The notes under the pieces: model-generated | Databases searched by the model: none | Seen by the model: only the letters and a program-made list of their open reading frames with translations | What the model was told of the DNA's origin: nothing | Translations under genes and position numbers: made by a program | Shown: in pieces, positions 35,330 through 46,880 of the stretch | Layout of the letters: the number at the start of each line of letters is the position of its first letter | Position numbering within the stretch: the stretch's first letter is position 1 | Assembly (NCBI GenBank): GCA_033961575.1 | Contig: CM066735.1 | Span: 87,175,449 to 87,239,448, forward strand | Length of the DNA: 64,000 bases | DNA from: Aselliscus stoliczkanus | Taxonomy: Eukaryota > Chordata > Mammalia > Chiroptera > Hipposideridae | Reading direction: 5' to 3'

Positions 35330-35870
35330 CGATGTCGGACAACTAAGTTCACGAACTCATCCTAGAAAAAGTGCTACACACCTCATTGCTGAATATCACT
35401 ATAGTCACCTTCAAAGTACTCCCATTGGGAAGCTATGCACCGACGCCAGTGCCTAGTCCACTCTTCAAAGCAATTTTGGAACTCTTTTCCTGGAATGGCC
35501 ATCAGAGCTGCTGTCATATTATACTTGATGCCCTGGATGTCATCAAAATGTCTTCCTTTCAATATTTCCTTTATATTCAGGTAAAGAAAGAAGTCATTGG
35601 GGGCCAGATCAGGTGAGTAGTGTGTTCCAATACAGTTATTTGTTTGCTGGCTAAAAACTCCCTCACAGACAGTGTGAGCTGGTGCATTGTCATAATGCAA
35701 AGACCATGAATGGTTGGCAAAAGTTCAAGTTGTCTTTTTCACGCAGCCTATTTAGCACTTCCAAATAGTATACTTGGTTAACTGTTTGTCCACTTGGTAC
35801 AAATGCAAAGTGAATAATCCCTCTGATATGAGAAAAAAAAATAGCACGAACTTAATTGTCAGACCTCATG
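35330..35870 (-). mobile_element. Internally deleted mariner transposon, copy B
   Basis: Flanked by the TA target dinucleotide (35328-35329, 35871-35872). Inverted ends: left GGACAACTAAGTTCACGAAC, right GTTCGTGC-type complement near 35844-35870. The minus strand keeps an open 105-codon C-terminal transposase segment (35383-35700) with HYDNAPAH and YSPDLAPNDFFLY blocks, the second catalytic Asp and the mariner signature region. The N-terminal DNA-binding domain and first catalytic Asp are missing. The junction of the terminal repeat to 'atatcagagggattattcac' is the same as in copy A. Confidence 0.9.
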
Positions 35871-35999
35871 TATTCATAAATTGCTTAAACTGCTATTATT
35901 TTAGTTGTCTCTCACAACTTTCAAACTGACCCAATATGCCTAGAGTGCTTTGACAGCCTGAGCACTTAGTCTTACGTAATACCGTGTAATCTTTCAAAC

Positions 36000-36212
36000 C
36001 ACCAGCTTGAGTCAATCTGTGGGTGTGAATCCTAGTTCACCATTTATTAGCTGTGAAGCTTTGATCAAGTGACTTTATTTCTCTGTGCTCTCACCTCTTC
36101 ATGCTTTCAGTACAATCAGGACAGTACTACCACTCAGATTCACTACTAGAGGTGATGAGCTACTATCCTTAACATGCTTAGGACAGAACACAGCACTCAA
36201 TAAACATTACCA
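36000..36212 (+). repeat. MIR SINE
   Basis: 'gggtgtgaatcctagttcaccatttattagctgtgaagctttgatcaagtgactttatttctctg' and a degraded 3' part ending 'aacacagcactcaataaacatta' follow MIR in sense orientation. Confidence 0.75.
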
Positions 36213-36496
36213 ATCTATTGATTTAGGAATGGCCCAAAGCTATGCATTCATTCAACCAAGTTTTCATCATCGCAGTGATGTTTTCTTTGTGTCATACAAG
36301 TTTCATTCTCTTAGCAGCTGGTATGGTAATTTCTGTTTGAGAGAGAATTACATTTGCTGAAAAAAAATTTCTAATAAAGCCAGTTGCGCGAAGTGAGTCT
36401 GTTGGAGTGGGTTGAGTAGTAGCTGCTACCAAACTTTTAAAAGGAGATTTGATGACTGAAGAGAGCAGGAGAGACATTTCTTTGATGCCAGGGTTG

Positions 36497-36511
36497 TATA
36501 AAGAAAGAAAG

Positions 36512-36564
<53 letters not shown>

Positions 36565-36631
36565 AGAAGAGAAGAGAAGAGAAGAGAAGAGAAGAGAAGA
36601 GAAGAGAAGAGAAGAGAAGAGAAGAGAAGAA
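36497..36631. repeat. Compound (GAAA)n(GA)n(GAAGA)n microsatellite
   Basis: Four or so AAAG units, about 22 GA units, then about 14 pentameric GAAGA units. The 106- and 116-codon minus-strand frames across it encode only Leu/Ser low complexity and are not genes. Confidence 0.95.
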
Positions 36632-37035
36632 AGATGGTACAAGCTAGGAAGATGATGGAAGGCTGTGCCACATCCGTCGTTCCCTCTGGGGTCAGGAAAT
36701 ATTCAGTGAACTTACCCAAGTTCATAGAAACAGTGTGATTGAACATATTTTTAGGAAATTGGAGATGAACTTGAGTTTCCCTTTCTTGTTGAAATGGGAT
36801 AAAAACAAAACAAAACTAAACTAAACAAAAAACAACTATGTAAGCAGGAACAGAGTTGAAGATGGAAGTTACTTATGAGGATGTAAAATCTTAGAAATTT
36901 GTTCAAACAAAAAATCTAGGGTAAATCTTTATTTCCTCTTGATGCTTCGACCTGGGCAATTGAGTGAAATTCAGGTGGATTGCTGCTTGCAGGTATTCAT
37001 CCTTTTCACCCATCTCCATCCCAGGGAAGGTGACC
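36632..37035. other. Unassigned sequence
   Basis: No gene or named repeat. A short AAAC-rich stretch sits near 36801-36835. Confidence 0.45.
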
Positions 37036-37252
37036 ACATTCTCCCTGGAGTTTCCATTGTACCATGCACATACATTATTTCCTATCAGCTATTAGAATAT
37101 GTTGTCTGAGGGCCATTCTTTGTTTCTTAATATATTTTCTCTCCTACTAGACTGTGAATTCGTAGTGGTAGGGATTGTGTTTTATATATGACTATACCCT
37201 AATGTCTTACTTATTATTATTATTATTGCAAATGCTTATTGAATGAATGAGA
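37036..37252 (+). repeat. L2 3' end
   Basis: 'tcctactagactgtgaattcgtagtggtagggattgtgttttatatatgactataccctaatg' and 'ttattgaatgaatgagaa' are the sense L2 3' terminus, with an ATT repeat inserted at 37207-37226. Confidence 0.75.
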
Positions 37253-37435
37253 AAGAAAAATGCTTTGATATTCATTTTTTCTACTCCTACTCATGAATAA
37301 AGAGAAGAAGGTGGTGGGTACAGCCACCTATGATACATGATGACATTGAACAGAAAAACTGCAACTATTCTATCATGTACCTATTGTGGTGATCATCCAT
37401 GTGTTATATGCTGTCAGGCAAAATTGCCAATGACT

Positions 37436-37539
37436 GGGCCGGCCAAGTGGCGCGGTGTTTAAACGCTGGCTTGGGAAGCCAGCGGCCCCAGTTCGGGTCC
37501 CACATATGAGGGTCAGTGATACTGCCCTCAAAAAAAAAA
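37436..37539 (+). repeat. tRNA-derived SINE (short form), copy 7
   Basis: GGGCCGGCCAAGTGGCGCGG head, GTTCGGGTCCC B box, 'agtgatactgccctc' and A tail. Perfect 15-bp direct repeats AAATTGCCAATGACT at 37421-37435 and 37540-37554. Confidence 0.93.
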
Positions 37540-37554
37540 AAATTGCCAATGACT

Positions 37555-39335
37555 AACCACTTTTTAAAAGGCAGGCATAGTTTAGTGAGAAGGGCACAGA
37601 ATTTTGTAAAATATATATATACCATTTATGTAGTCATAGTAACATAATATTTTATTGCTCTGATCTGTTGAGAACCCCAAATGGGGGAAATCTTTAGTTT
37701 CTATACTATATCATCCCCTACATGGCATTTCTACTTCCATAAGCTTTCCAGATTCTCTTTATTTAGTTTGTTTTTTATTAAAAATCAAGGGAAATCTTGC
37801 TCATTTTGTTTTTAAATACAAGAATATATGTTAGTTATCTGTGAGCGGTAAAGGTGGTTGGAGACATTTGTGGGAATCATTTAAGGGATGTGTCGATCAT
37901 GAGAACACAGTCTCTCAGCATCACTGACACCACACTCTTATTTCAAGGAATTGGTATACTGTAAGAGATTACAGTTTGGTTAACATTTTGTTTCCAACTT
38001 TATAATCCTTATGTATAATCACATGAAGATTAATCTGTTAGTTTACATGTGGGCAGTGGGAAAGTTCTTAAGACAGAAAACAATAGAAAGTAAGTGTAAA
38101 ACAAAATTCCAGGGCTGTGATCTCATCTATGAATGATGCTGGACTTCTTTTGACTTGTTTTGCTCCAGTCCTTGACAGCTCCAAATGGAACCAATGGAGA
38201 CTGTTAATTCAATAGCTACCAAATGCATTAAACATGACTTTTTCTATCATTCTCATTTGCAAGTATTGTATTTTAGTTTTTGAGTTTTAATATACTTTAC
38301 ACAGGGAGTCCATTTGGGGCTTTTGATTTTAAAATCTGATAGAGTTCATCTATGGCAGAGTAAATGCAAATAAAATTCAACTGAACTTGAAGAAGACAGT
38401 GTGTGTGGCTTCTGAGCAACTTCTGGTGAAAAAAGAAAGTGCCAAACTACTATGCACAGAAAAACCTCATTACTTTCTATTGAGGGACGACATTTCTTTG
38501 CAAAGCTGTGTTGCTCCTTATTAAAATGATCAGAGGTACGGCAAACCCAAAATGTTAAGGTGATGGAGAAACCGGCTTAGGTATATGCACAGTAAATGTA
38601 TGGAAGATATGTAGGCAGACACAAAGAACAACGGAGGTTGACAAAGCTGCATGAAGAATACAGACATCCAATCACTTAGCATATATTGATTTAGTTTTAA
38701 TCTGCAGCACAGCTTTTCATTTGTAACAGCGCACTCACTACTGTCACTGAAATACAGCACTTCTAATTTTGGTTTTAAAAATTCTCATTGAATCCACAGA
38801 TGCTGCCCCAATCACATGTCAGTTGCATGTGGCACTGTTAACAATTTTCAATGATTTCAGGGACAGTGAACAAGTGGGAAAAAAACATGGACAGGAGTTG
38901 GTGCTAACTCGGGCAGGAGAGACTGGAAGAGCAGGGCTAGAGGGACAAAGTGTGGAAGTATGGAGGAAAATTAGCTCATGCCATGGTAAGAGGGCATCTG
39001 CGAATGCAATGGCACCAGGAAGAAATGAGTTTGGCCAAGAAACATATACGGAAGTTAGATTCTTTGTTCTTTGCTTAGCTTAGTTCAGTAGACACACTAC
39101 TACCAAATTAGAACTATTAATTCATTTGATTTGTGAAGCCCACATTTTAATAGCTCTGTCCTTAATAGCAGTGCTAAAACCCAAAAGGATTAAATTACAG
39201 TGTAGGTTCTTAATCTGACGAGAGTTCACTTTAAAGCTTAATTATATTTGTCCAACAGTAATTTAAAGAATTAGCACAAGGCTTTCACAGTATCCTGATT
39301 AATGAGGGGTTTGCTCTGGCTTCCCTACTCAGGGG
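37555..39335. other. Unassigned sequence
   Basis: About 1.8 kb with no recognised repeat. Open frames at 38530-38760 (-) and 38769-39083 (+, 104 codons) abut on opposite strands and have no convincing splice sites. Low repeat density makes this a candidate for conserved non-coding content, which cannot be judged from one sequence. Confidence 0.4.
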
Positions 39336-39339
39336 AATT

Positions 39340-39572
39340 CTTGTGGTGACACAATATGTCAGTGAAAAGCATAACATCTGATATTACCCTGTAATATCGA
39401 TCAGTTCCCTGATACTGAGTCCTTTCTAGTCTTTAAACCTAGGTTTCCTCGTCTATAAAATGCTGATGTGTACCTCATAGGTAGTTAATAGAATTCAATG
39501 AAATAATGCTGAAAAACTTTTTTTGTTCACTTCCTGACATAATTAGCACTTAATAAATGTTAGCAGCTACTC
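39340..39572 (+). repeat. MIR SINE
   Basis: 'ccctgatactgagtcctttctagtctttaaacctaggtttcctcgtctataaaatg', 'acctcataggtagttaatagaattcaatgaaataatg' and 'tagcacttaataaatgttagcagc' match sense MIR. Confidence 0.8.
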
Positions 39573-42500
39573 CTACTATTTATTATCATAAGGTTCATTG
39601 AAGACACAATATGCCCAAGGAGAAAAATGTTCCCATTTGGAAATATATAGTGTAAGAGTGAAATGATTTGTTCAAAATCCATGCCTCAAAAGACAGAATT
39701 GTTCCCACAAAAAAAAAAAAAAAAAAAAGATGAGCTAATATTTACTTAATTCCTTTCCTGCAAACCCTGGGTCATCTAAGGTAAACTTTAAGCTTCCCAT
39801 TTCTTTGTATCTATCACATTAGAGAGTATACCACTGTGTACTTCATGGTAGTTTTTTCTTTTTTTAATTATGAAGTAATGACTTTAAATGCTTTAGGAAA
39901 TACTAAGTATTTATGCCTACTAAATGATATTGACCTAGAAACATATTTAGCAATATAAATAGCTTAGATAAAATAGAGACAGAATTATTTAAATCTTCTT
40001 TGCCATACTGCTAAAGATCTTCAGATTATAGCCTACTTATTTTAATTAATTTTATTATCTCTATCTACATGTGATAAACAGATAAAATAATATGCTTTCG
40101 AAACTTATGCTGACACTAACATAATCTGTGAAATAGTGCAATAAATGCCAAGCACCTGTTTTAATATAGTAGATTTTCATGTGATATTTCTTAAAATCAT
40201 CTGGCTTTCTATGGCTCTGGGAATTATTCTTATCACAAGAACATGAATTCTAATGTGTGCTAACAACAGATACTACAGTGCATTTCTTTTTGAAATATAT
40301 ACAAATGAAAACAACATTTTAAAGACATGGCAATAGTTTTCTTTAAGTGTAATTTTCAGGAAAAGCTAACACCTACTCTCTAACCATCAAAGAAAAAGAA
40401 CTCCAGGGGAGCCAAAAGGAAATCCACTTTTCAGCCTCAAACAAGGGAAAAACCATCTGTGCTAAATCATAAAACAAATGCACTGAGTGTTTATATCAAT
40501 ATACACATGGGAAGGAAGTTATTTACTCTGTGGAGGAAAAATCCTCGTTATATGAATTCATGTGAATTTCATGGACGAATAGACTCCTAGGCCATTTTTA
40601 TGTTTAAAAAAATGCTTAAAATTTTCATCTTAAATAAATATACTCAATCCAATATCAATTAAACTTCTCAAATAGAGCCAACCTCAGGAACCTCCTTATC
40701 TCTATGCAACAATGTTCAGGATTTAAATTTTGGAAGGGGGTATTAAAAAAGGAGTTCTTCAGTTATTCACATTTTTTTACGTTAATTTTTTTCTCTCTAG
40801 CCATCTTTCACATTACTCTTTTTGCACATTAACTGATACTGCCTGTGAACTCTCCAAGGTCTAACACTAGATTAGCTAAGGAAAAATATTCAAAACACTA
40901 CAGTAACAATGTATCTAGAAGGGGTAATTGTTGCTTTTTTAAAATGAGGTTACCAATATAATTTTGTTTTAACAGATAGTTTGGGTATCTAAGCAATTCT
41001 CAAATGACAAAAAAATTCTATATTTGAGCTCAGAATGATGCTCGTCTTGAACCCATCCAGGGATGTCTGTGCCTGGAAGTGATAAAGGGCCCTCATTATA
41101 ACTCTATCCTACAGCGAGAGGTCCAAGGACGGCTTCCTTACAAAGCCACAAATTATATCCCTGTGAAATACTAAACGTGTGATAGAAAAAGAAAATAAGA
41201 GAAGACTTCTTGAAAAGCAATTGCAATAAGATTGTGACATAATTTTCTACAGCCTGAAGATGAAGAGGCTGACTATAATTAATAAGCACTGTAACTGAAG
41301 TTTCACATTCCCAGAATTTTTTATAATCAGTAGTTTAATCTATGCCGTTAGCTTATATAGGAGGTCTGTTGCCTGGGTGAGGGCAAAAATGGGTCCCTAA
41401 CTTTAAAAGATTATGAGGTTTAGTTGGAAGGAAGTACTTTTTAGAATTGAAACATTTCTCTCAACAATGTAACGAATAACCAAATTTTTTCTTGAAGTTA
41501 TACCCAACAATAGGAATAGCCTGTCTTGTATAAATAGGTTAAGAGAAAAATGGGAAGAAATGGGCACAAAAGAAAATTATAAATTTTTAGAGTTTTTATT
41601 AAACATGGGCCAAATGTATTTTAAGAATTCTAATGGCCTGTGCCATAAGAATCTGCATAAATGAATTCTATACCTGTGGTCTACATTGTATCCATCAAAA
41701 TATGTTACATGCTGAGATAAGTCTATAAAATATATTCATTCCTTGCATTTAAAATTTCATTTCATCAAAATAACTTTATATTTCTCTACTAAACTTTATG
41801 AATACTTTAATATGCATTTCCATTGTGTAAATGAAAAGCCAGCTTGTCATTTGGTTATATGCAAGATTCATCAAGTTTTATTTCTAAAATAGCATCGCTT
41901 CTAAACCTTCCTGCTTCATGCACTGATGGCTGCAGCTGAATATCTGACACCTCTCATATCTTGTTTATGATCTGTAGATGTGAACTTTCCGTATCTACCT
42001 CAACAGCCGAAGAGTTACACAGACTATCCCAGGGAACTTTTCACTCAACACTCAGGCAGCTGTTACATGTTAAATATCTTCTATATAGCAGTTAGTTACA
42101 TACTGAATACCTCCTGCGTTGGCTGCTGAGGCGACGGTGGTCAACATATTGACCCAGTGGTCCCGACCCTGTAAGAGTATATACTGTAATGGGGGGAGAC
42201 ACCTCTCGGGGGTGTTGTATTGGAAGATGGGCCATTAGGAGAGCAAATGGAATTTAACTTGTTTAAGACAGCTTAAACTGAATTTCACCTTTGCATTCCC
42301 CAAACACAAAATCACTTTCATTGTCCAGTGAGACATCATATTAGTTGTTAAAAGAACCAGCCATGACAGTTAAGGATTTTGTCTTTAATGATGTGAATAC
42401 CCATAAAATAACACTCTGTTTTTCAGGGTGTTTTCTTTTTTAATTCATTTCTTGAACTGCTTTTAGTAAGTAAGGTTTTGGGTGACTTACTAAACTTAAC

Positions 42501-42635
42501 CTCTAATACTAAAACAAAGTGATACACACACACATCTCTATGTTTTTTTCCTCATCAGAACAGATGCCCATAATCGATCACAGCTCTTGTTATAAGGAAT
42601 CCATATGTGACCTTACTACCTGATCCTACAACATG
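39573..42635. other. 3-kb repeat-poor AT-rich stretch
   Basis: Apart from a poly-A run at 39710-39728, I recognise no interspersed repeat or exon across about 3 kb. This is the longest repeat-poor stretch in the window. The only frames are short and AT-rich (for example 41104-41289 -). Confidence 0.45.
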
Positions 42636-42785
42636 ACAAGCACCATTAACAACTGTCTAGCTGAAGAAATGAAAACCCTTTCCCATGTCTTAGTGGAGAG
42701 TAAGCTCCTTGAGAAGATAGCTAATGTTTTCTCCATAGAGGTCAGTACATTACTTCGCATGTAGCAGTTATTCAAAATACAGTAA
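42636..42785 (+). repeat. L2 3' end fragment
   Basis: 'gtggagagtaagctccttgagaagatagctaatg' and 'gcatgtagcagttattcaaaat' correspond to the L2 3' terminus. Confidence 0.6.
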
Positions 42786-43059
42786 AAATCCTAGGAAATT
42801 GGAGAGAGACATGATAACTCATCTAACCCAACTATCCCATAAATCTGGGCCAAGACAAATGGATGATACATGAAGAACTAGGCATTTGCTTTGCTGATTT
42901 GTCTTTTTTAAATGACCTTCTATTAACTCTTAACTTTCTAACTCAACTTTTCCACTCAAGTAGCCTGTCTTCTGTAAAGTTAGAAAGCAAAGAAGTAAAT
43001 TATATTTGGTGCTTCCATAGAAGTTTCCACAGACTTTGTTTTATAATTGTTTTAAAATT

Positions 43060-43225
43060 GTAATGATCTGTAGGTATCACCTACTCCTCTAAACTATGAA
43101 CTCCTTGAGTGATAACATCTTATTCTTTTCTTCACCCCAAACATCTGGACCAACATGTGGTAGATGATAGATGCTCAATAAATATCTTTCTAAAAAATTG
43201 AATAAATGAATGAATGAATATTTAA
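43060..43225 (+). repeat. L2 3' end
   Basis: 'aactatgaactccttgagtgataacatcttattc', 'gtggtagatgatagatgctcaataaatatc' and 'gaataaatgaatgaatgaat' form a sense L2 terminus including its GAAT tail. Confidence 0.85.
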
Positions 43226-43900
43226 GCCATTTTTCAATTAGAAACAGCCTGTGTTTTCACAGAATATTGTAAGTACTTTTCAACTCCAAACATGTTTCCC
43301 ACCAAAGCCAATTTAAATAATGCTATGCTGTACTATACTATACAACCACTAGCCTGTAGCAATGTTTCGATACAGAGGAGGATAGTCAGGAAGGACTTAA
43401 TGGAGAAAATGATACCTCCACTGAGTTCAAAATTACAGGGAATTTTAAGTGACTCCCTCTGTCCCCAGAAGAGGGGCATCAATTGATTCACAGAGTCTTA
43501 AAGTTAATCGAATCCAAGGAAATAATAAGAATGTATTTGCCTGGAAGAAGAGACCAGTGGAAACAAATAGGACCTGAAAGAATAGATGAGCAAGGACAGA
43601 GATGGGTAAGGGAGGAATGCGAGTTGCTCCATGATGCAGGAATGCATCGATGATTGAATCCATGGATCTGTTTACACTTACAAAGTGCCTCCTTGATCCT
43701 CGAAGAATTACAGGGAAAGCTTTGAATGAAGCAAAATAAGAGAGAGCGTAGAAGTTTTGCCCAGGTATGATGGAGAGTTCAGAATACCCAGGGAATTTAC
43801 AAAGAGAATGAGAAGAACTTGTCGGCATGCTAAATTAAATCAGGAAGAAAAAAAAATGACTCCAGTGATGATAATATTTTCTCATTAGTATAAAATTAAA
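43226..43900. other. Unassigned sequence with a long minus-strand frame
   Basis: The minus-strand frame 43445-43828 is 127 codons, the longest in the window. It has no splice sites, signal or motif that I recognise, and plus-strand reading suggests ordinary non-coding text ('ggaagaagagaccagtgg', 'caaggacagagatgg'). Confidence 0.4.
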
Positions 43901-43904
43901 TATT

Positions 43905-44072
43905 ACTAAGTGCTTTTGCTTATGCTATCATACTTTGCAGAGAAGAACATCAAGTCACAATTTACAAATGAGTTGCCCAGAGTCAGCAAACAAATAAATG
44001 GCAGCATCCAGACAAAAGTTTGGTCTTCTGACATTATAATCTCTGTTCATTGTACAGTGTCAACTTCTAAGA
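43905..44072 (-). repeat. MIR SINE fragment
   Basis: 'gagaagaacatcaagtcacaatttacaaatgagttgcccagagtcagcaaacaaataaatggcagc' and 'catccagacaaaagtttggtcttctgac' read as a diverged antisense MIR. Confidence 0.65.
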
Positions 44073-45235
44073 GATAACAGGGAAGGAGGCTGAAGAATAG
44101 AAGATAGTGGCATATTAGTGGTCTAAACGTTTTTAGATTGCTTACAAAAAAAAATATTACTCAACTTCTTCCTTCAGGCATAAAAAGTGTTTGTATCTGT
44201 TTAATCTCCCCTGAAAATAATTACAGAGTTATCCCTATGCTTAAAGAAAAACAATAGTTTTTTTAAAGCTTTTGAATTTTTAATGTGTTAGAATAAGGAA
44301 GAATAAAAGGGAAGCTTTCTATCCTAAGGTAATGATCACATGACGATTTCAAAGTTTTACCAACCAGGTGTCCAAAGTAGAAACTTTTCACATCCAGCAA
44401 CACACTGCACGGTACTTTGTTCTCTGGTAATCCCACCTCATTTATGGAAAATAAGTCAGCGGACAGCTCTTCCACATTCAGGTTTCATTGTGAATTACTT
44501 TTGTATCCCAAGGTCCAAGAGTGAGCTTGTATCTGTCCTCTTAGACAGGCAAAAGTTGCTACAAGTGAAAAAATAAGATGAAAGGAAAAGAAAGACATTG
44601 AAAGAAAAATTGAATAGTAGGGTTAGACTAGAACTCCATGTTATCTTTCATCCTTAATTGGTTGAGGATTTCCAGTGGCCAAGTTTTGAGGGAAAATAGA
44701 CTGATGGTGATTTGACTTATTAATCTATACTTCAGAATAAGTTCCAACTTAAATACCTAAACTTAAGGAAAGTTAGATGCCAAGAAAATACATATGGGAA
44801 TGAATATAGGAACACTTTGAACAAATATAAATTAAAAACAGCAGGCTACATAATAGTAAACCAGAGGCATAGGTTATCAAAAGGTGTACTAGATAATACC
44901 ATGAGCTAAATTTGGAACTGGTTACTATACATTTTAGGGAGGGGAGCATGTCAGAGTAGTATTTCGTATGAAATTGTTTGCAATCAGTTTCACATGTTTC
45001 CTTACAGCAAAATAATTTCATAATTAACAATAATAAATATGACTAAAATTTTTAATATAAGAGAAAAACATATTTACAGTAGAAAAATTTAATGAAAAAA
45101 TATTTTAAATGTTTCCTTGTTAAATACATATTGTCTTTGGAAGAGTGTCAGTGGTTTTGAGTTGCCAAAAATGTTAAGATGGCAGAGCACATTGTGTTGC
45201 ATCATGTCATGCATGGAACAGAAAACAAGTCCTCA
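44073..45235. other. Unassigned sequence
   Basis: About 1.1 kb without recognised gene or repeat. Confidence 0.45.
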
Positions 45236-45239
45236 GTAT

Positions 45240-45482
45240 TGGCTAAGGCTTTAGTTGAAAGCATGGTGCATTGTGGTTAGAAGCACGGCTTTGGAGTCAG
45301 ACTCAGGTGTAAATCTAGCTGTACTTCTTCATTGGCTGTGTAATCCTACAGAAGTTATCTGAACTCCATGAAACTCCATTTCATTTTTTCTAAAAGGGAG
45401 AATCATAATATCCACCTCCCAGATTTGTTGAAAAGATTAAATGAGATATTATATCCGAAATGCTTAGCAAAACCTGCTCTAT
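45240..45482 (+). repeat. MIR SINE, nearly full length
   Basis: 'gcattgtggttagaagcacggctttggagtcagactcaggtgtaaatctagctgt', 'ggctgtgtaatcctacagaagttatctgaactccatg' and 'agattaaatgagatattatatccgaaatgcttagcaaaa' track MIR from head to tail. Confidence 0.9.
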
Positions 45483-45599
45483 GTAGAATCAGCAAAGACC
45501 TCCAAGACCAGCATAAGGCTTCCCCCCGCCTCCCAGTCTGCTCACCCGCCCACTCCCAATCTCAGTCAATAAGTCTGAGCCAGTCTGACTGCCTCACTG

Positions 45600-46369
45600 A
45601 ACTCTAAACACATTGAGTTCTCACTTTGACCCTTTGACCTCTGTCTAGAAAGTTTTTCTGTAGCTCTTTCCCTTAGTTTTGCTCTGAGATGGAATTTCAT
45701 CTCAAAAGAAATTCTTTCTCTCATCATGTTACTTCCAAGAGCTCCCTTCCCTCCGCTGCTCATCCTGAATCTCATTAGCCTTTGTTGTTTTCTCTGTTGC
45801 TCTCATCACTATCTGTAATTATCAGTTACGTGTCTGTTTACATGTCTATTGTCCATCATGCTATACCAGCATGGATATTCCATACACATAGGAGCGTCGT
45901 CTATCTTGTCTAATATTGTAGCACTTTTGTCTGACACTGGCTTCATACTCTCCACACACATTTTCTCTTTTCCAGGAAACATGGCCACATTTCTCAGCTG
46001 TCCTCACAACAAGCATGACCACAAGGCTGAGTCCTAGCAAGTAGAAAGTGGTGGCCATGATGTATGTCCCTTCAAGGCCAGATCCGTAAAACTTTTCCAG
46101 CTATAGGTGTATATTCTCTCCGCCCTTCTTTGCACATTGGGGAAAGAGGATCCTGGGGATGACACCAAGCCTCTGGGCACTGCCACGTTGGGAGGTATAA
46201 CGCACAAGCACATTAATCACTCAGTGGAAAACCTTCATGTCAATAAGAAACAAGTTCCTCTTTTGTTTGGCCTCTAAGATTTGGGAATTTGTTTGGTAAA
46301 GCAATCGGCCATATGAATACTCAAATAGACATACTACGGGGCCCAGAAAACTATCTGACACATAGTAGG
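45600..46369 (+). repeat. Old LINE-derived block ending in an L2-type tail
   Basis: 'catgtctattgtccatcatgctataccagc' and, at the right end, 'ctatctgacacatagtagg' look like L2 3' sequence. The tail phrase is completed by 'tacgcaataaatat' at 46866-46880, on the other side of a MaLR LTR. The middle (45980-46200, 'gaaacatggccacatttctcagctg') belongs to another ancient repeat that I cannot name. Confidence 0.5.
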
Positions 46370-46585
46370 TGTTATGGGATGAATGTCTTTGTCCCCTCAA
46401 AATCCATATGTTGAATCTCTAGTCCCCAGTGTGATGAGGGGAACACAGTGGGGATGGGACTTACGGAAGTAATAAGGTAATTAGGTCACGAGGGTGGGAT
46501 CCTCATGACTGGATTTGTGGCCTTATAAAAAGAGAAAAAATATTCTCTCTCTGTCTCTCTCTGTCTCTCTCTGTCTCTCTCTGTC

Positions 46586-46649
<64 letters not shown>

Positions 46650-46860
46650 ATCTCCTTGAGAAGGCAATGGGGAAAGATCCTGTGAGTACACAGGAGAACG
46701 GGGGAGTCTGCAACAGAGAGTGCGCTCTTACTAGAACCTGACCATGCTGGCACCTTGATCGTAGACTTCCCAACCTCCAGAACTCTGAGAAATAAATGTC
46801 TGCTCTTTAAACCACCCAGTCTATGGTGTTTTATTATAACAGAACAAGCTGGCTAAGACA
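46370..46860 (+). repeat. MaLR (ERVL-class) solo LTR
   Basis: Starts TGTTATGGGATGAATGTC and continues 'ccctcaaaatccatatgttgaat', 'taggtcacgagggtgggatcctcatgac', 'ccttataaaaagag', 'ggcaccttgatcgtagacttcccaacctccagaactctgagaaataaatg' and 'cacccagtctatggtg', ending GGCTAAGACA. This is the full MST/MLT1 layout. The 5-bp flanks GTAGG (46365-46369) and GCAGG (46861-46865) match at four of five positions, as expected for an ERVL-class target duplication. A (CTCTCTGT)n(CT)n tract expanded inside it. Confidence 0.9.
46541..46647. repeat. (CTCTCTGT)n / (CT)n microsatellite inside the MaLR LTR
   Basis: About five CTCTCTGT units followed by about 30 CT units. The minus-strand frames of 62-76 codons here encode Arg/Glu low complexity and are not genes. 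Confidence 0.95.
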
Positions 46861-46880
46861 GCAGGTACGCAATAAATATA

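Noticed and set aside
36292..36746. Two overlapping minus-strand open frames of 106 and 116 codons
   Set aside because: They are translations of a GA/GAAGA microsatellite (runs of Ser-Leu and Leu-Phe-Ser) with no flanking coding signal.
43445..43828. 127-codon minus-strand open frame, the longest in the window
   Set aside because: No splice sites, motif or recognisable homology; a frame of this length is expected by chance in 64 kb.
46503..46753. Arg/Glu-rich minus-strand frames resembling an RS-like domain
   Set aside because: Produced by the CT/CTCTCTGT microsatellite inside a MaLR LTR.
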